NCBI RefSeq assembly: GCF_016808335.1
Contig: NC_053139.1
Coordinates: 35,857,954-35,921,953, forward strand
Reading direction: 5' to 3'
Source of the DNA: Panicum virgatum
Lineage: Eukaryota > Streptophyta > Magnoliopsida > Poales > Poaceae
DNA: 64,000 nt
The stretch's first letter is position 1, and each line of letters opens with the position of its first letter. Positions 33,136 through 45,399 of the stretch are shown here, one piece after another. The notes beneath the pieces were generated by a model. That model was not told the origin of the DNA. It was given only the letters and a program-made list of their open reading frames with translations, and made no database searches. Position numbers and translations under genes: made by a program.

Positions 33136-33997
33136 CTGTCTCCCGTAGTGCATATACTGTAGCATTTCTTTTCTTCTGAACTGAGAGCTGGTGTTCCTTG
33201 TCCTTCTCTGTCTTTAAGGGGGGGAAAATAGGGACGTGTTTCTTGTTTCGAATTTGCATTCACCCAACTTGTGCGTACAATATTTATATCCATCACTGTG
33301 TCATCTTTGCAGGCGAAAGTGGGTGAAGTTTATGCCACTACTCGATTGCTGCAATGGTGTGCCTCTTTGGCGCAATTCAGTCCACCATAGTAGCAATTTG
33401 TGTCAACACGGACATGGAACACTGGAGGTTAGGGCTTAACATCAGATTGTACTCATCCGCTTACGCAGTAAGCAATACTTCCAGCATTTTATTTTATTTT
33501 TGGATAATACTAGTAGTAGGCTTGGTCTCTGCTTTCTTCTCAGTATAAAGAAGTTAGTTTTCCCGGACTTGCACAGGGTTTAGTAGCATCAGGAGCTGCG
33601 TTCCCGTTACTGTCATGGTGCCTAGGAAAGAAAGGTCCCGTCTTTGTTTCTGTGTTTGGCCCGCTGATGCTCATCTTCGTCGCGGTGCTGAGCTCCATTC
33701 TTCTGGATGAAGCTTTGCACCTTGGGAGGTGATGCCCTGCATAATAGCCCTCTGGTTTATGCTTCATTCTATGCTGGATATTGCGAGTGTCGGCAGATTC
33801 CTTTATTTTTTTTTTCATGCACGGCGGGGTTTCCTATATTGTGCTTTGCAGTGTGCTTGGATCAGTCCTAATTATGGCCGGGCTGTACCTGGTGTTGTGG
33901 GGGCAAAGCGAAGGAAGAACCTGATGTGCACCCAGATGAAGAAGTGGGAAAGGAATCAGTTCCTGCTGCTGATACTGGTGAAAAGGAAACAAAATGA

Positions 33998-35088
33998 CAA
34001 GGTTATGCAAGAATCGAGCTTTTCATGAAAATGAAACAATCGGGTTTTTCATATTGCTGTATGGCAATCCAAAACATATAACATGGGGAACTATATGATG
34101 GAAAACTCATTCTAGATTTTGGATTGATGTAACCTAAGTCCATGATATATTCAAAATCCATTTTAATGTCTCTCCACCATTGTACTTCGTCTGATTCGAA
34201 ATCCGTGTAGTTTAGGACATTACAAGATGAAACTTTGAGAAACAATTTCATGGTGAATATTGGAACAACTATATTATATCGCCAACCTATGAAATGGTTT
34301 ATACATAATTGTTAAAGTTAATGAAGTTGCAAGAGTCCTAAAAGGACATGTATTTTGAACCGGATGGAGTATAATCTTGAGACTCGACCCAAGGAGAGGT
34401 TCAAGAGCTGTTGAAAAATCAAGAAGCTGGTGCTAGATGTGGAAACAGAATGGCGACCAACGCTATTCCATGAGTTGTATGTCTGTACTAACTGGACAAG
34501 CTTCATTCTGTTATGATTTTGAGAACAAGAGAAACGTTGCATTGTGCCATTATATGAATCCGTCTGAATGGAGGAAATTGAGAGGACTGGAAGCATTACT
34601 AGGTGAAAAGAACTGAAGAGTTCAGCGACGTTTTGCAGCCATAAGAGTCTAGACGCTGAGACCTTTTGTTCGTGCCGCTTCCTTTTGAGAGTTGGATTGG
34701 ACGCTGCTACATCATCTTGTGAAATAAACCGTGGTTCGCCTCCACACAGAGAGGTAAGAATTGTGCAGAAAAAGGGTTGATTAGTGACGTCGAGTGAAAC
34801 ATTCACCACAGACCACAGACCACAGATATATGTACATCACAAGATGCTTTGGAGGCCATGAAACCTCGGACCAGCAGGCAGCAGCAGTGCAGCACTACTG
34901 CGATAGGCACTGAAGATTCCAAGCTCGGTAGGCGCATCAATGTCCTGGTAGGCCAATACAGTTTCTGGTTGTAGGTGGTGCGACAACAATTATGAGCACA
35001 TGGTAGGTGATGAGCCTTGATGCATCAGAACAAGGATCAGTCGTGTAGCGGAGAGACGCGAGGAGATCGCCAAGCTCAGCTCACTGCC
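33998..35088. other. Convergent 3' flanks of two genes
   Basis: Lies between the end of the WAT1-related gene (plus) and the end of the unknown gene (minus), so it should hold both 3' UTRs. A 163-residue minus ORF at 34318-34809 shows no recognised domain and is not called. Confidence 0.5.
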
Positions 35089-37501
35089 CTACAGATCATC
35101 CTTGCACGTCTCGACAGTGGGCGTCGGCTCATACTCATCTGGTAAAATGGGATTGCAGGCTAGTGGCTTGGAGATCCATGGCATGTAGGCTCCCTCATGG
35201 CATAAGTTCTGCAAAAATTGCAAATATATATTTTTTATCACAGTTGGATTCAGAATACTTATTTCCTATTGTCCGGGCATTCATCTGAAGGAATGATGCA
35301 CCGGACAATATCTGATGCAATGCAATGCAAGAAATCAAATAATCAGTTCTTTTATGTTTGCAGAAAAACGGTGTCCATTTATGGAATGGATTAGTACTAA
35401 AATAACGAAATTTGCACCCCCTTACGCCACACCATGAAACGGGCAAACCAGCATCTTTGCAGTCCTTTTCTTTCAGCGGAAAATTACTGCACCGTTCAAC
35501 AGGAAATGAAACTATTTTTTCACTAATTGGGTAAAATTGCTTCATTAGATTGGTATCTTGAAAAGAAAACCAAAACTTGTGGATCACGAGTTTTCACCTC
35601 CAACAGCAGAGACCATAAGCACTGGCAAATAAATAGAAAATAGGGTGGTTAACATAGATCACCTCCAACCAGAAGAAGAATTTTCTCAGTAGGCTCAGTC
35701 TCTCATCACAGTCAGCGGAGTTTATTTGTACAGCTAGATCTGCATGTGATCAATTGAAGATTAATATTGCTTGAGAAGTAGTATACAGCAACATATCAAT
35801 CAATGTCAAGCCATACAGAAATTCATAACATAGAATTTTGCATTGCAGCATTGAAACCGCAGATCAGCATGATTGAGATCAACCAAAGATTAGTCAATAG
35901 AAAAGTAGTACAATGCAATCTTTCAACTGATTTCATGCCAGATAGTAACTCGTAAAGTACAATTTTTGCATAACGGCATTGCAATCGCAGCCTATAGAAC
36001 TGCTACCAGAGCCTTAAAATTTTACGTAGCTTTAACGTCGTCCTGTGTGTTTTTGGTATTTACCATGTTCTTTGTAGGCCAGTCATGGTTCTGGTAGCAG
36101 TTCTATAGGTCGTGATTGGAAGTGAACTATTTCTTTCATAGATTTAACACCAAAACTTCATTCATTTGGTAAAAGCTATACGACGAGAGCATATATCTCT
36201 TGGTTAATGCAAATCAACAATAATGAACAACTGGCTAAATGCTTGTCAACTTGAAAAATTCCTGGAATCTGCCTCTTCCCTTTGTAACCATCCACCGGCA
36301 AACTAAGACTACTCATTACAACTTGTAGAAATAGACAGATTTAGTGGTTAGAGAAGAGAGATTAATTGAAAGAATGAAAGGGCACCCGAGGCAACTTAAT
36401 TAACATAGGGAGGCTAAAAAAATCTGCCCATCCAAACTTAGCAATCACCTGGGTAATGATCGAGATACGACAGCCCAATTGCCCCTGTAACATAGCGCTT
36501 TGATGCACTTCGCAGGTGTCTTTGTCTGCTCACAGGTTTCCGGTCAGTGGCTTTTCTCCAAAGCTCTTCATATTCCTTTTGATCATATGGCTGACTTAAA
36601 ACAGTGATGAGTTTTTCATCAAATGTAGAGGATCCACTGCAGCTAATAGCAAGAGGTGCTGCTTGTTCATCTTCACATGCCTGGGCCCAAAAAGGAGCTA
36701 TAGAACAACAGCATCATCATTTAAAGAGAACAGGAAATTATTCAAAAACAAACTTACATTTGAATACAAAGGTCCAGTGTAAACTACAAGCCCTCGCTCA
36801 TCTGTGCAGATAACATCCTGATCATCAATGTTATCTGAAGATGGTCCATCCATTTCATGCTCAGATGCAATTTTATTAGCCTGTGTAAGCCCATATTCAC
36901 ATCCATACATAGCGGAGTCTACCTCCATGTTTTCAAGTGGAGCCACCAAAGGCTCCGGTTCATTTCTGGAACTGCCAGTTCTCAATTCATCATATCTAGC
37001 AGGCATGTCTTCTTCTCGCTCGTATACAATGGTCACACCTGGTTCTGGCTCAATAGCCATGAAACCATCCTTGAATTTCACAAGGCTAAGAAATAACTCA
37101 TAAGATTCATCTGCTGATGGGGTCTTCTTCTGCTTCACATATGCTCTCTTTGGTGAAAAGGAGTGATCCACACTTCCACTGGCATTAACTGCTTTTACAT
37201 CAGGTCGTTTGCCATTTGGAACACCCTGTCTTCTATGCAGTGAACCATTGGGGAAATTTGGGGTACTGGCCTTTGTGTTCCCATAGGACGTATCATCCTC
37301 CTCATACCGTACAGAAACAGGCATGCCATGGTCCCCGTTTGGCACATCAAGGACATAAGTATTCCCATCTTCTCTCAAATTTTCCAGGAAAAGTTTGTAA
37401 CATGGATCCATTTCTGAAGCGTGTTTACTAATTAGACCATCAAACAACTTGCCCTTCTTGCAAGATGACCCATTCGCTGTTTTCTTGGTCTTCATAGGCA
37501 A
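35089..37501 (-). CDS. Four-exon gene of unknown function with duplicated module
   Basis: Exons on the minus strand: 37501-36758 (ATG at 37501), 36680-36449, 35739-35663, 35208-35089 (stop TAG). All introns are GT-AG, phases agree (0, 1, 0), and the total is 1,173 bp or 390 residues. The protein is hydrophilic and acidic with a basic N-terminus (MPMKTKKTANGSSCKKGK), so possibly nuclear. Two related segments are visible in exon 1: DPCYKLFLENLREDGNTYVL...VSVRYEEDD (about 32-70) and DESYELFLSLVKFKDGF...VTIVYEREED (about 125-160), both of the form Y-x-LFL-x8-G...V-x-YE-x-ED. The C-terminal exons encode YEELWRKATDRKPV, DERLSLLRKFFFWLE and HEGAYMPWISKPL. No known domain recognised. The clean exon structure argues for a real gene. 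Confidence 0.85.
35981..36118. repeat. Foldback MITE in intron 2 of the unknown gene
   Basis: Arms of about 32 bp: caatcgcagcctatagaac... at 35982 and, inverted, caatcacgacctatagaac... ending at 36118, with 3-4 mismatches. They enclose about 70 bp. Removing it leaves intronic sequence only. Superfamily not assigned. Confidence 0.75.
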
Positions 37502-38497
37502 ATTCTTTTAAGATTCAAGGTGGGTTTAACTTATCACCAAAAAAATCATTCATCAGGGACTGCACCAAAATTAATGAATTCAGAGGGCAGCAATCAGGCA
37601 ATGTGTGCATTCAACCCATGGAAATGTACTAATGATAGCCAACAGCATCACATAATCTAACAATAATGTGAACCTCAATATATCATACCTGATATGCTAG
37701 TATACTGGCCACCCTGTGATTGGGGTGGGCATTAGGTTAGTATGAACAATGGGGTTTGGTTATTTTGGTCTACTATAACTTCAGCGTTCAGGATTTCTGC
37801 GTATATGGAAACCAATTTGACCACATAATAAATATAAAAAATGAACCGCTTTATTTTTAGTTAGCTCATTTTGTACGAATTAAATTTCTAGGCCCGGGGA
37901 TTTCTGTATACTACTTCGTTATGGAATCAGAACAATTCGATTTTTTTTTACCCACATTTTGCTTCACGCCATGCGCTCAAAAGGTAGCGACTAGCCATCT
38001 ACAGAGAAAACGCAGATCAGAACTTCAATGGGAAATCTCAACCACAAAAACGCATTCAATTCTGCGTGGGCGATGAAGAATCGGGCACCTGTTTGCCTGC
38101 CGCTAGTGCAAGGGACCGGCGGCGTGGCCGCACGGCCAAGCCACCGAGGGGCGAGGAGTCTGCGGCGGGGGGGGGGGGGGGGGGAGGTGGAAGGCAGGGT
38201 GGCGGTGGCAGAGAGCCAGCTACCGCGTGGCAGCGGGCGAGTGGCGAGGAGGTGGCGGCGTCGGCGAGGCTGAGGGGGTCGGCGTTGCCGGCGAGGCGGC
38301 GAGGGTCGGCGTCGGCGTGCGGTGGCCTGAGGCGAGAGGCGGCGTGCTCTGGCGACTGACTGCGGCACCCTGCAACGTGGCGCAAGTACAGCTGGGATTG
38401 GGCCATTATCGGGCCGCAGGAAGCACGACTTTGGTCAACACGGCCCAAAGTCTTATATTTCTATTTCTCTTATCATCCTTATTATTACTTCAAAAAT
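37502..38497. other. Promoter/5' region of the unknown minus-strand gene, with GC-rich island
   Basis: About 38050-38380 is GC-rich and may contain a 5' UTR exon of the minus-strand gene. It includes an 18-base G run at 38167-38184. The ORFs through this block are composition effects. The rest (37502-37990) is AT-rich, without recognised features. Confidence 0.45.
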
Positions 38498-40463
38498 ATG
38501 CTGATGCATAAATCATCTTCTGTTTGCTGATGACTCGTTGTTGCTTCTGAAAAATGACGAACGGAGTGCAACTCATCTGCAGGATATTCTTTCATTGTAT
38601 GAGAATTGCTCGGGGCAAACGATTAATAAAGAGAAGTCCTCTATTATGTTCAGTCGAAATGCAAAGAGTGCTGATAAGGAGCAGATGATGGCTGCTCTTG
38701 ATATTAGAGATGAAGGCCGAAATGAGAAATATCTGGGTCTACCCGTGTACATGGGGAAATCAAAGGAAAAGACTTTTGCATATCTCAAGGACAAGGTTTG
38801 GAAGCGAGTGCAAGGATGGAAAGAAAAATTACTGTCCAAGGCTGGGAAGGAGATTTTTGTCAAGGTTGTGGCTCAGGCAATTCCCAGCTATACCATGTCA
38901 TGTTTTGATCTTACAAAAAAAGTTATGTGATGATATCAGTACGATGATTTGTCGGTTCTGATGGGTTCAGCAAGAAAATGACCGAATGATGCACTGGTTG
39001 TCGAAGGATACTTTTTGTACCAGCAAAGATCATGGGGGCCTGGGATTTCGGGATTTACATTTGTTCAACTTAGCAATGCTTGCCAGGCAAGGTTGGAGAA
39101 TATTAACAAACCCAGATTCTTTGTATGCAAGGGTTCTCAGAGCAAAGTACTTTCCAGATGGTGACTTGTTGAAGGTGCAAGAAAGGCCGGGCATTTCCTA
39201 TTCATGGCGCTGCATAGTTCGTGGGGGTGCAAGCTCTGAAGAAGGGACTCACTTGGAGAGTGGCTGAGTGGGAGATGGGTCACAGATTAATATTTGGCTC
39301 GATCCATGGATCCCAGATGGAGTAACGAGACGGCCAATTACCCCGAGGGGTCAAACACTGATGACACGGGTTTCAGAGTTGATAAATCCAAATACAGGCG
39401 ACTGGGATCGCCAGTTGATAGAATCTGTCTTTTGGGAGGAACACTGGGGGCGTATTCTCGGCATACCTGTTAAGCCGGGAATGGATGATCTGCTGGTTTG
39501 GCACTTTGACAAGAAGGGCATTTTCTCTGTTAAATTAGATTATCATATTTTGATTGCTGACAAGAAGAGAGAGGCTCGCTGGCAGCAAGGAGAGGGTAGC
39601 TCGTCCTCCAACGGGGCATCAGACTTTGGTTTTAAGTGGAAGAAGATATGGACTTTAAACTGTCAACCCAAAATGAGACACTTTATGTGGAGATTTACAC
39701 ACAATAGTTTGCCTCTTCGCAAGAACATCAGCAGGCGTGGGATGGATATTGACACTAGGTGTCCAGTCTGATCGAGATTGGATGAGGATGGGGGGCACCG
39801 TTTCTTCAAGTGCAAGCTTGTTAAACATTGTTGGAGGGCTCTGAATCTTGAGGGTAAACGACTGGCACTCGCTAACTTACAATCTTCTAAACAAGTGACA
39901 GAACACGTCCTTGCAATGCCGGAAAAGAAGAAGCTGCTCATCGTTGGGCATCTGTGGGCATGGTGGGATGCTCGCAACAAAGCAAACTCAGGGGAACAGA
40001 GGAGAACTACTGCAGAGGTTATCTATAAAGCACAATCAGTTTTTCTTCAGGAGCAACTAGAAGGAGCAGAAAGAAATGACGCTGGTACGGGGGAGCACAA
40101 CCAAAGGTGGATTCCACCATCTCCTGATGTCTGGAAGATCAATATTGATGCAGCGTTCTGGGAGAAGGATTTGACGGGAGCCTGGGGCTTTGTTGTCCGT
40201 GATAATCATGCTACTGTAGTGATGGCAGGAGCGGGGAGGATGGAGGTGGTGAGCAATGCGCTGTGCGCGGAGGCCAATGCTTGCATTGAGGCGCTACAAG
40301 CGGCAGCGGCTCAGGGTATGCAAAACATCATTCTTTTTTTTTGAAGGAACAGGAGGGGATTAGGATCCCCTACTGATTATATTATAATAAAGAAAACATT
40401 TACAGAGTTTTACAACTAAAGGCCTAAGAGACAAAGAAAAAAAGGAAAAAAAAATCTGAGACA

Positions 40464-43400
40464 CTATCCAAAAAGGGCTATCCATTCTTTTAAAAAAGTT
40501 TTGTGCTTGCTTTTAACCCAGTGCAAAAGCATCATGAGTTCTGTCTTGAAGACCCTTCGACAACTGTCAGTTGAAGGCTGTAGACCTTGGAAGATGAGAT
40601 CATTTCTTGAAATCCAAATACTCCAACAAAGGAGTATAGCAATGTTCATAAAAACCGGTTTATGAAGCTGGGCCTTGAAGCTATCGATGGTTGAAAAGAT
40701 ATCTGCACCATATGGTATATGCACTCCTATAAGTCCCCAGCAGGCTTCAGCAGAAGGACAATGTAAGAAGAGATGTTCCATAGTTTCTTTAGTGTTACTA
40801 GTACATAAAGCACAACTGTAAGAGGGCAAAGACATTGATTTTCGTTTGAGAATGTTCCTTGTACTCAACCTGTCTTTAAGTAACAACCAGAAAAACACTT
40901 TATGTTTATTTTGACAGCATGAATTCCATAGCCACTGAAAACTGTGATGAACTTGTGTATGCCCAATCAGATGTTTGCACGCTTTTTGTGATGAAAAGAA
41001 AGGATTTCCCCACATGTAACTCCAGTAATCTGTATCAGTGCTCAAAACTTGATTGGCCAGAAGATTTTGTAACAATCCCAACTGTGCAAAGGCTATTTCC
41101 GAGAGGGGTAGGTGAAACACCCGATGAAAAGGTTCAGAAGTCTTGGCCTTCTGGAAGCTCAACGATTTGTTTTTAGCAAAGGAGAAAAGTTCTGGATAAG
41201 AATGACTTTGCACTTGACCCCCCCAAAGGTCTGTCCAGAAGAGGCAAGTAGAGCCATCTTGAATGTTGCATATAGCCATGCCTTTGTATTTGTCCAGAAG
41301 CTTAAGAGTATCTCGCCACCAGAAATATCCTTTTTTAATATGACTAGGGAGCTTGCCATTCTGGTAGTGTTTGTCCCAAATAAGTTGTACCCAGGGTGTA
41401 TCCACATTGTTGTAAAACTTGTGTAAGTTTTTCAAAAGAAGCGCTTCATTCTGAGTTTTGAGATTAAGAACACCTAAGCCTCCTTCAGATTTAGGGAGGC
41501 AAACCATACTCCAAGCAGCCTTTGGGTGACTTTTTGCATTGATGTCTGATCCACGCCATAAGCAATGCTTTTTGTACTTGTCTATTTGATCAATAACTGT
41601 TTGTGGAAGAAGGAAGGTGCACATATGAAACATTGGTAAAGCTGTTAGAACTGCATTTGTCATTTGAAGTCTTCCTGCTTGTGAGAGAAAAATTGAAGTA
41701 CCCTGCAGACGTCTTTCACATTTGGTAACTAGAGGTAAGAAATCCTCTATTTTTGGCTTAGTGATTCCCAAAGGTAGACCCAAGTAAGTGAAAGGTAAAC
41801 TTTCTGTTGCACAACCAAAGCAGGCTGACAACAACTGCAACTTTTCCTGAGGGACATTCACAGGCACCATTTGTGACTTACTGAAATTCACTTTCAGACC
41901 AGTTGCCAAGGTGAAAACATTGAGAATCTCTTTCAAGGCTCTGAGCTGTTCATTGCACCCTTCCATGATGATCAAAGTGTCATCTGTGTATTGTACTATT
42001 GGAAAATTATCATCTGAAAATGAGGGAATTGGTAACTGTAGCACTCGTTGTTTGGCCTTGTTTACTAGAGTTTGCAAGAAGTCTGCTGCAAGGACAAAGA
42101 GAAGTGGAGAAAGTGGATCGCCTTGCCTTACTCCTCGTTTGCAATGGAAAGTCTTACCAGGTACACCATTTAACAAAATAGAAGAGGTGCCTGGTTGAAA
42201 AATAGAGGTCATCCATCTGATCCAAGTTGTACCAAAACCCTTTCTTCTCATTAATTCTAACATAGCTGCATGTTCCATTCTGTCAAAAGCCTTTTCAAAG
42301 TCTAATTTTAGAATGATTATTTCCTTCTTAGATTGATGACAGAGATGCAGATACTCCAAAGTCCAGGCCAAACAATCCTGAATAGTTCTTGATTTGATGA
42401 AACCATATTGGTTTTTGTGGATCAAATTTGTAATGATTTTCTGAAGTCTGTTGGCCAGCAATTTGGTTAGAAGCTTCATGGAGCAATTGAGTAGAGAAAT
42501 GGGCATGTAATCCCCAATCCTACAAGGGTTATCCACCTTGGGTAAGAGTGTGATATAAGAACCATTAATGCTTTGTAAACAAATTTCTCATGTCTGAAAA
42601 GCTTCACAAAGAGCATAGAAATCTGCTGATATGATGGGCAAACATTTCTTAAGGAAGTCATTATTAAAACCATCAGGCCCCGTGACTTGTTTGTAGCTAA
42701 AGATTTTATTACATCATCAATTTCTTCATGTGTGAAAGGGACTTCTAGAATTTCTATATCATCAGCCATACTAATTAGTTCTTCAAGATTGTCTGGCAGT
42801 GAAATGTCATTTGAAGATCCTAACCTTTCTTTGTATGCTGTCCAAAGCATTTCAGCCTTTACACCATGATCAAAAATCTCTTCATTACTTTCAGTTTGCA
42901 AAGAAGTGATAAATTTTCTTCTATGCCGAATGGTTGCAGTTGAGTGAAAAAAGCTTGTTCCTGCATCCCCAAATTTGACCCACCTTACTGTTCCTCTTTG
43001 CTTCCAATATATCTTCTGTTGATGAAGTAAAGCAACTAATCTCTCATTTAAAATCTCTTTAAAGTTTCATTCTTCTAAGGAAAGATCTCTATGTTCTTCT
43101 AGGATCTCCATAAAGGAAAAAACCAATTTAACATTGGAGATAGTGGATGACAGACTGGAAATATTTTGTTGCCAAGCTTTTAGCACTCTCCTGAGATTTT
43201 TGAACTTGGCTGTCAGGCGTTTTGCTACATCAGTTTAAAAGGTGGGAATTGACCAGCCATGCTGAACAATTTGCAGAAAGTGTTCATGCTCCATCCAAAA
43301 ATTTTCAAAGCGAAAAATGCTTCCTTTGGGGATGTCAGTTGCTACCTCTATTAAACAAGGTGAGTGATCTGAAACTTCTGCAACAAGAGCTGTGGCTTTG

Positions 43401-44062
43401 GTACAAGGGTAAAGGAGTGTCCAAGAGGTTGAAGTGAAAAACCAATCAATTCTTTCCAAAAGAGGTGGTTGCTGCTTATTTGACCAGGTAAAATGTTTTC
43501 CATGTAAGGGAATTTCTATAAGCCCAAGGTAACTGATGGCTTCATTAAAAAGAAGCATTTCTGAGACATCTCCTCCTGGTCTATTTCTATTTTCAGGGGC
43601 TCGCATGAGATTGAAATCTCCAACAATTAACCAGTCTTGTTCATCTGGCATTTGAATGTTTTTGAACCAATCACAAAACTCTCTCTTTCCTTCAGGTGTG
43701 CATGGAGCATAGATATTTGTTAACATCCAGTAGTTACCAGTGTGGAGAGATTTGAATTCAACAGACATTGCAAAATCATTTTGAAAAACCAGTGTGCCTT
43801 CAAAAAAGACTCCATTCCAGGAAACTAGCATCCCTCCTGAAGCTCCTCTCGATGGGACATAAACAAAATTGTCAAAGGAGGCTGGGAATATTTTCTTTAG
43901 AAATTACAAATCCACATACATTTTCTTGGTTTCTTGAAGACAAATAATATCACACCTGTTTTCAATTATTTTATTTCTAATGGACTCCCATTTACTGTCT
44001 GAGTTAATGCCTCGAACATTCCAACTAAGAACTTTCCAAGCACGTTTATGTAGAGTATTCAT
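40464..44062 (-). pseudogene. ORF2 (endonuclease-reverse transcriptase) of the middle LINE
   Basis: Starts at ATG 44062 (MNTLHKRAWKVLSWNVRGINSD) with an APE-type endonuclease. The endonuclease is broken by TAG near 43905 and continues at 43831-43235 (WLIVGDFNLM, FTWSNKQQPPLLERIDW, SDHSPCL). Reverse transcriptase follows after further breaks: 42901-42476, then a long open frame 42536-40464 of 690 codons ([32 protein letters not shown], active-site YTDD in place of [13 protein letters not shown]). It ends with the Cys-rich zf-RVT domain ([19 protein letters not shown]). There is no RNase H domain, unlike the outer LINE. Same type as the inner LINE, but clearly diverged from it. Confidence 0.9.
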
Positions 44063-44406
44063 ATAAACCATACCAAAGTGTCAGATTTGAAGGAGTATGC
44101 AGATAACTCCAGTAGAGAAGAAACCACACAGTGACCACATAACAAAGAGAGAAAAAAGATAATCTTTTCATGAAAGAAACGTTGCACTCCAGTAGTCTCA
44201 CTTCTTGACACATTAAAGAAGCACCCCCACATATAGTGTGTTACAGACCAGATATAAAAGTCTCGACAGCAAGACATTACAAAATCCCAGAAGAACCATG
44301 ACCACTGACCAAACATGTCTGGGCAGACGAACCTGAAGATAGAACTAGTGCTTGAAGGAAATAAATGGCCCTGTAGCCATGTAAATAAACCCAAAAGAAC
44401 CCTAGT

Positions 44407-45150
44407 AAAATTAGGGTATTCACTTCCTTGGTTTGTTCTCTGTATTTTTAACAAACTTCTCTTTTTTCCCCCTTTGGTTTTGTTGGCTGGTTTCCTTCAA
44501 GGATGACAGCTTCCTCGATTTCTGGGTCTCTTTCACCTTCCTTTTGGGCTTGATAACCTCTGAAACTACTTCAGGCTTGGACTTTACTCCAATTGCAGCT
44601 TTAGTTTTGGCTTTCTTCTTCACCAAGTTCTCCTGGGACAATTTCTTCTCCTCAATTTTACAAAATTCCACTCCCAAATTTTTTATGAGTGTTGGTGAAA
44701 GAACAGGTGGCTCACTGTCACAAGATAAGCAATTCTTTCCTGCACAAGGACTTGCTTTAAAACCTCTATTTGCTTTTTTGACTCTTAAACTCCTTCTGAC
44801 TGCAGAGTCAACTAAAATTTCAGCTTGTTTAACTTTTTTCTTCTTTGGAACTGAGCTGCACTCTCCTAGAGTCTCAATCTTGGAAGACAAAGGTTATGGG
44901 GGTGGCGTTAAATCTTCTAAAACTATTTTCCCTTTCTTATCCTGAGTTAAAGGTGCAGAAGACTTCTGACAGAAAATCTGGGGATTTGTCGGGCAGTCAT
45001 TTGGGATGGAGAACAAGATGGAACCATGCTTACCATTGAAGAGATCCCAGGCTTTAGATTGCACAAAGTTACTAGCCCAGTTGAAGTGAGTTGGGGAAAG
45101 CATGAGTTTGGTAAAAAAATTACTCCATTCAACTGGAATATTGACTGTGG
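44407..45150 (-). pseudogene. ORF1 of the middle LINE, C-terminal part
   Basis: The minus strand encodes SNFFTKLMLSPTHFNWASNFVQSKAWDLF (about 45135-45000) and then a basic region with RRSLRVKKANRGFKASPCAGKNC (about 44810-44740) and a Lys-rich tail ending at 44420. Both are features of plant L1 ORF1 C-termini. The frames are interrupted. The preceding part of the same ORF lies on the other side of the inner LINE, at 51978-53108. Confidence 0.75.
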
Positions 45151-45399
45151 GCTAGTTTGAAGATGCACAATTAAAGTGAGTAGCCCATAACCTGACTGCT
45201 TCTGCATTTTGACTGCAAGCCAGCCCACCTCCGCAGCGAGTGCGGCCAGCCCGCGTCGGCAGCGCCGCTGCAGCCGGCCCACCTGTGCAGCGCCACCGCC
45301 GGCCGTTGCAGCGCCGCTGCCGTCGACGCCTCCAGAGTTCCGCTCCCCAAGCCCAACGTTTCCCTCCCCACCGCCTTGAAGGATTTCGGCTAGTCGGCG

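Larger units (their letters stand above)
26094..33150 (+). mobile_element. CACTA (En/Spm) transposon, 7,057 bp, target duplication cat
   Basis: Starts CACTACCGGAGACC and ends GTCTCCCGTAGTG, with the 3-bp repeat cat at 26091-26093 and 33151-33153. Both ends carry dense subterminal repeats tttgccgagtg / cactcggcaaa (about 26112-26486 and 32770-33135), the binding sites for the element's own DNA-binding protein. The inside holds the C-terminal part of a TNP2-type transposase and a Ptta/En/Spm-type second protein, both in the direction of the host gene. The catalytic N-terminal and central parts of TNP2 were not found, so this copy is probably not autonomous. It lies in intron 4 of the WAT1-related gene, 36 bp after the donor site. 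Confidence 0.95.
23015..33997 (+). pseudogene. WAT1-related (EamA/DMT family) transporter gene, seven exons, frameshifted
   Basis: A multi-pass membrane transporter of the plant WAT1/nodulin-21-like group (drug/metabolite transporter superfamily); substrates are varied and unknown here. Exons with GT-AG borders: 23015-23193 (MEMEGAKPAAAMVALQ...), 25249-25311, 25539-25658 (NLYVLAIKLTSATF), 25802-26057 (LLGTLVGIFGAMLLTFYKG; ATWFVIQ), 33313-33467 (VCLFGAIQSTIVAICV), 33577-33728 (GKKGPVFVSVFGPLMLIFVAV), 33852-33997. Together they are 1,071 bp, about 356 residues, normal for the family. Two one-base errors break it. Exon 5 lacks a base after GAAGTTTAT (about 33340), leading to TAG 33388-33390. Exon 7 has five G's instead of four (about 33899-33903), giving TGA 33922-33924; the expected frame ends at TGA 33995-33997. 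Intron 4 holds a 7-kb CACTA. Sequencing error at these sites cannot be excluded. Confidence 0.88.

Noticed and set aside
34318..34809. 163-residue minus-strand ORF between two genes
   Set aside because: No recognised domain, no splice context, and it lies in the expected 3' flanks.
38056..38511. Gly/Arg-rich ORFs near the G-run
   Set aside because: Composition effect. The true gene on the minus strand starts at 37501 and this block is at most its 5' UTR.
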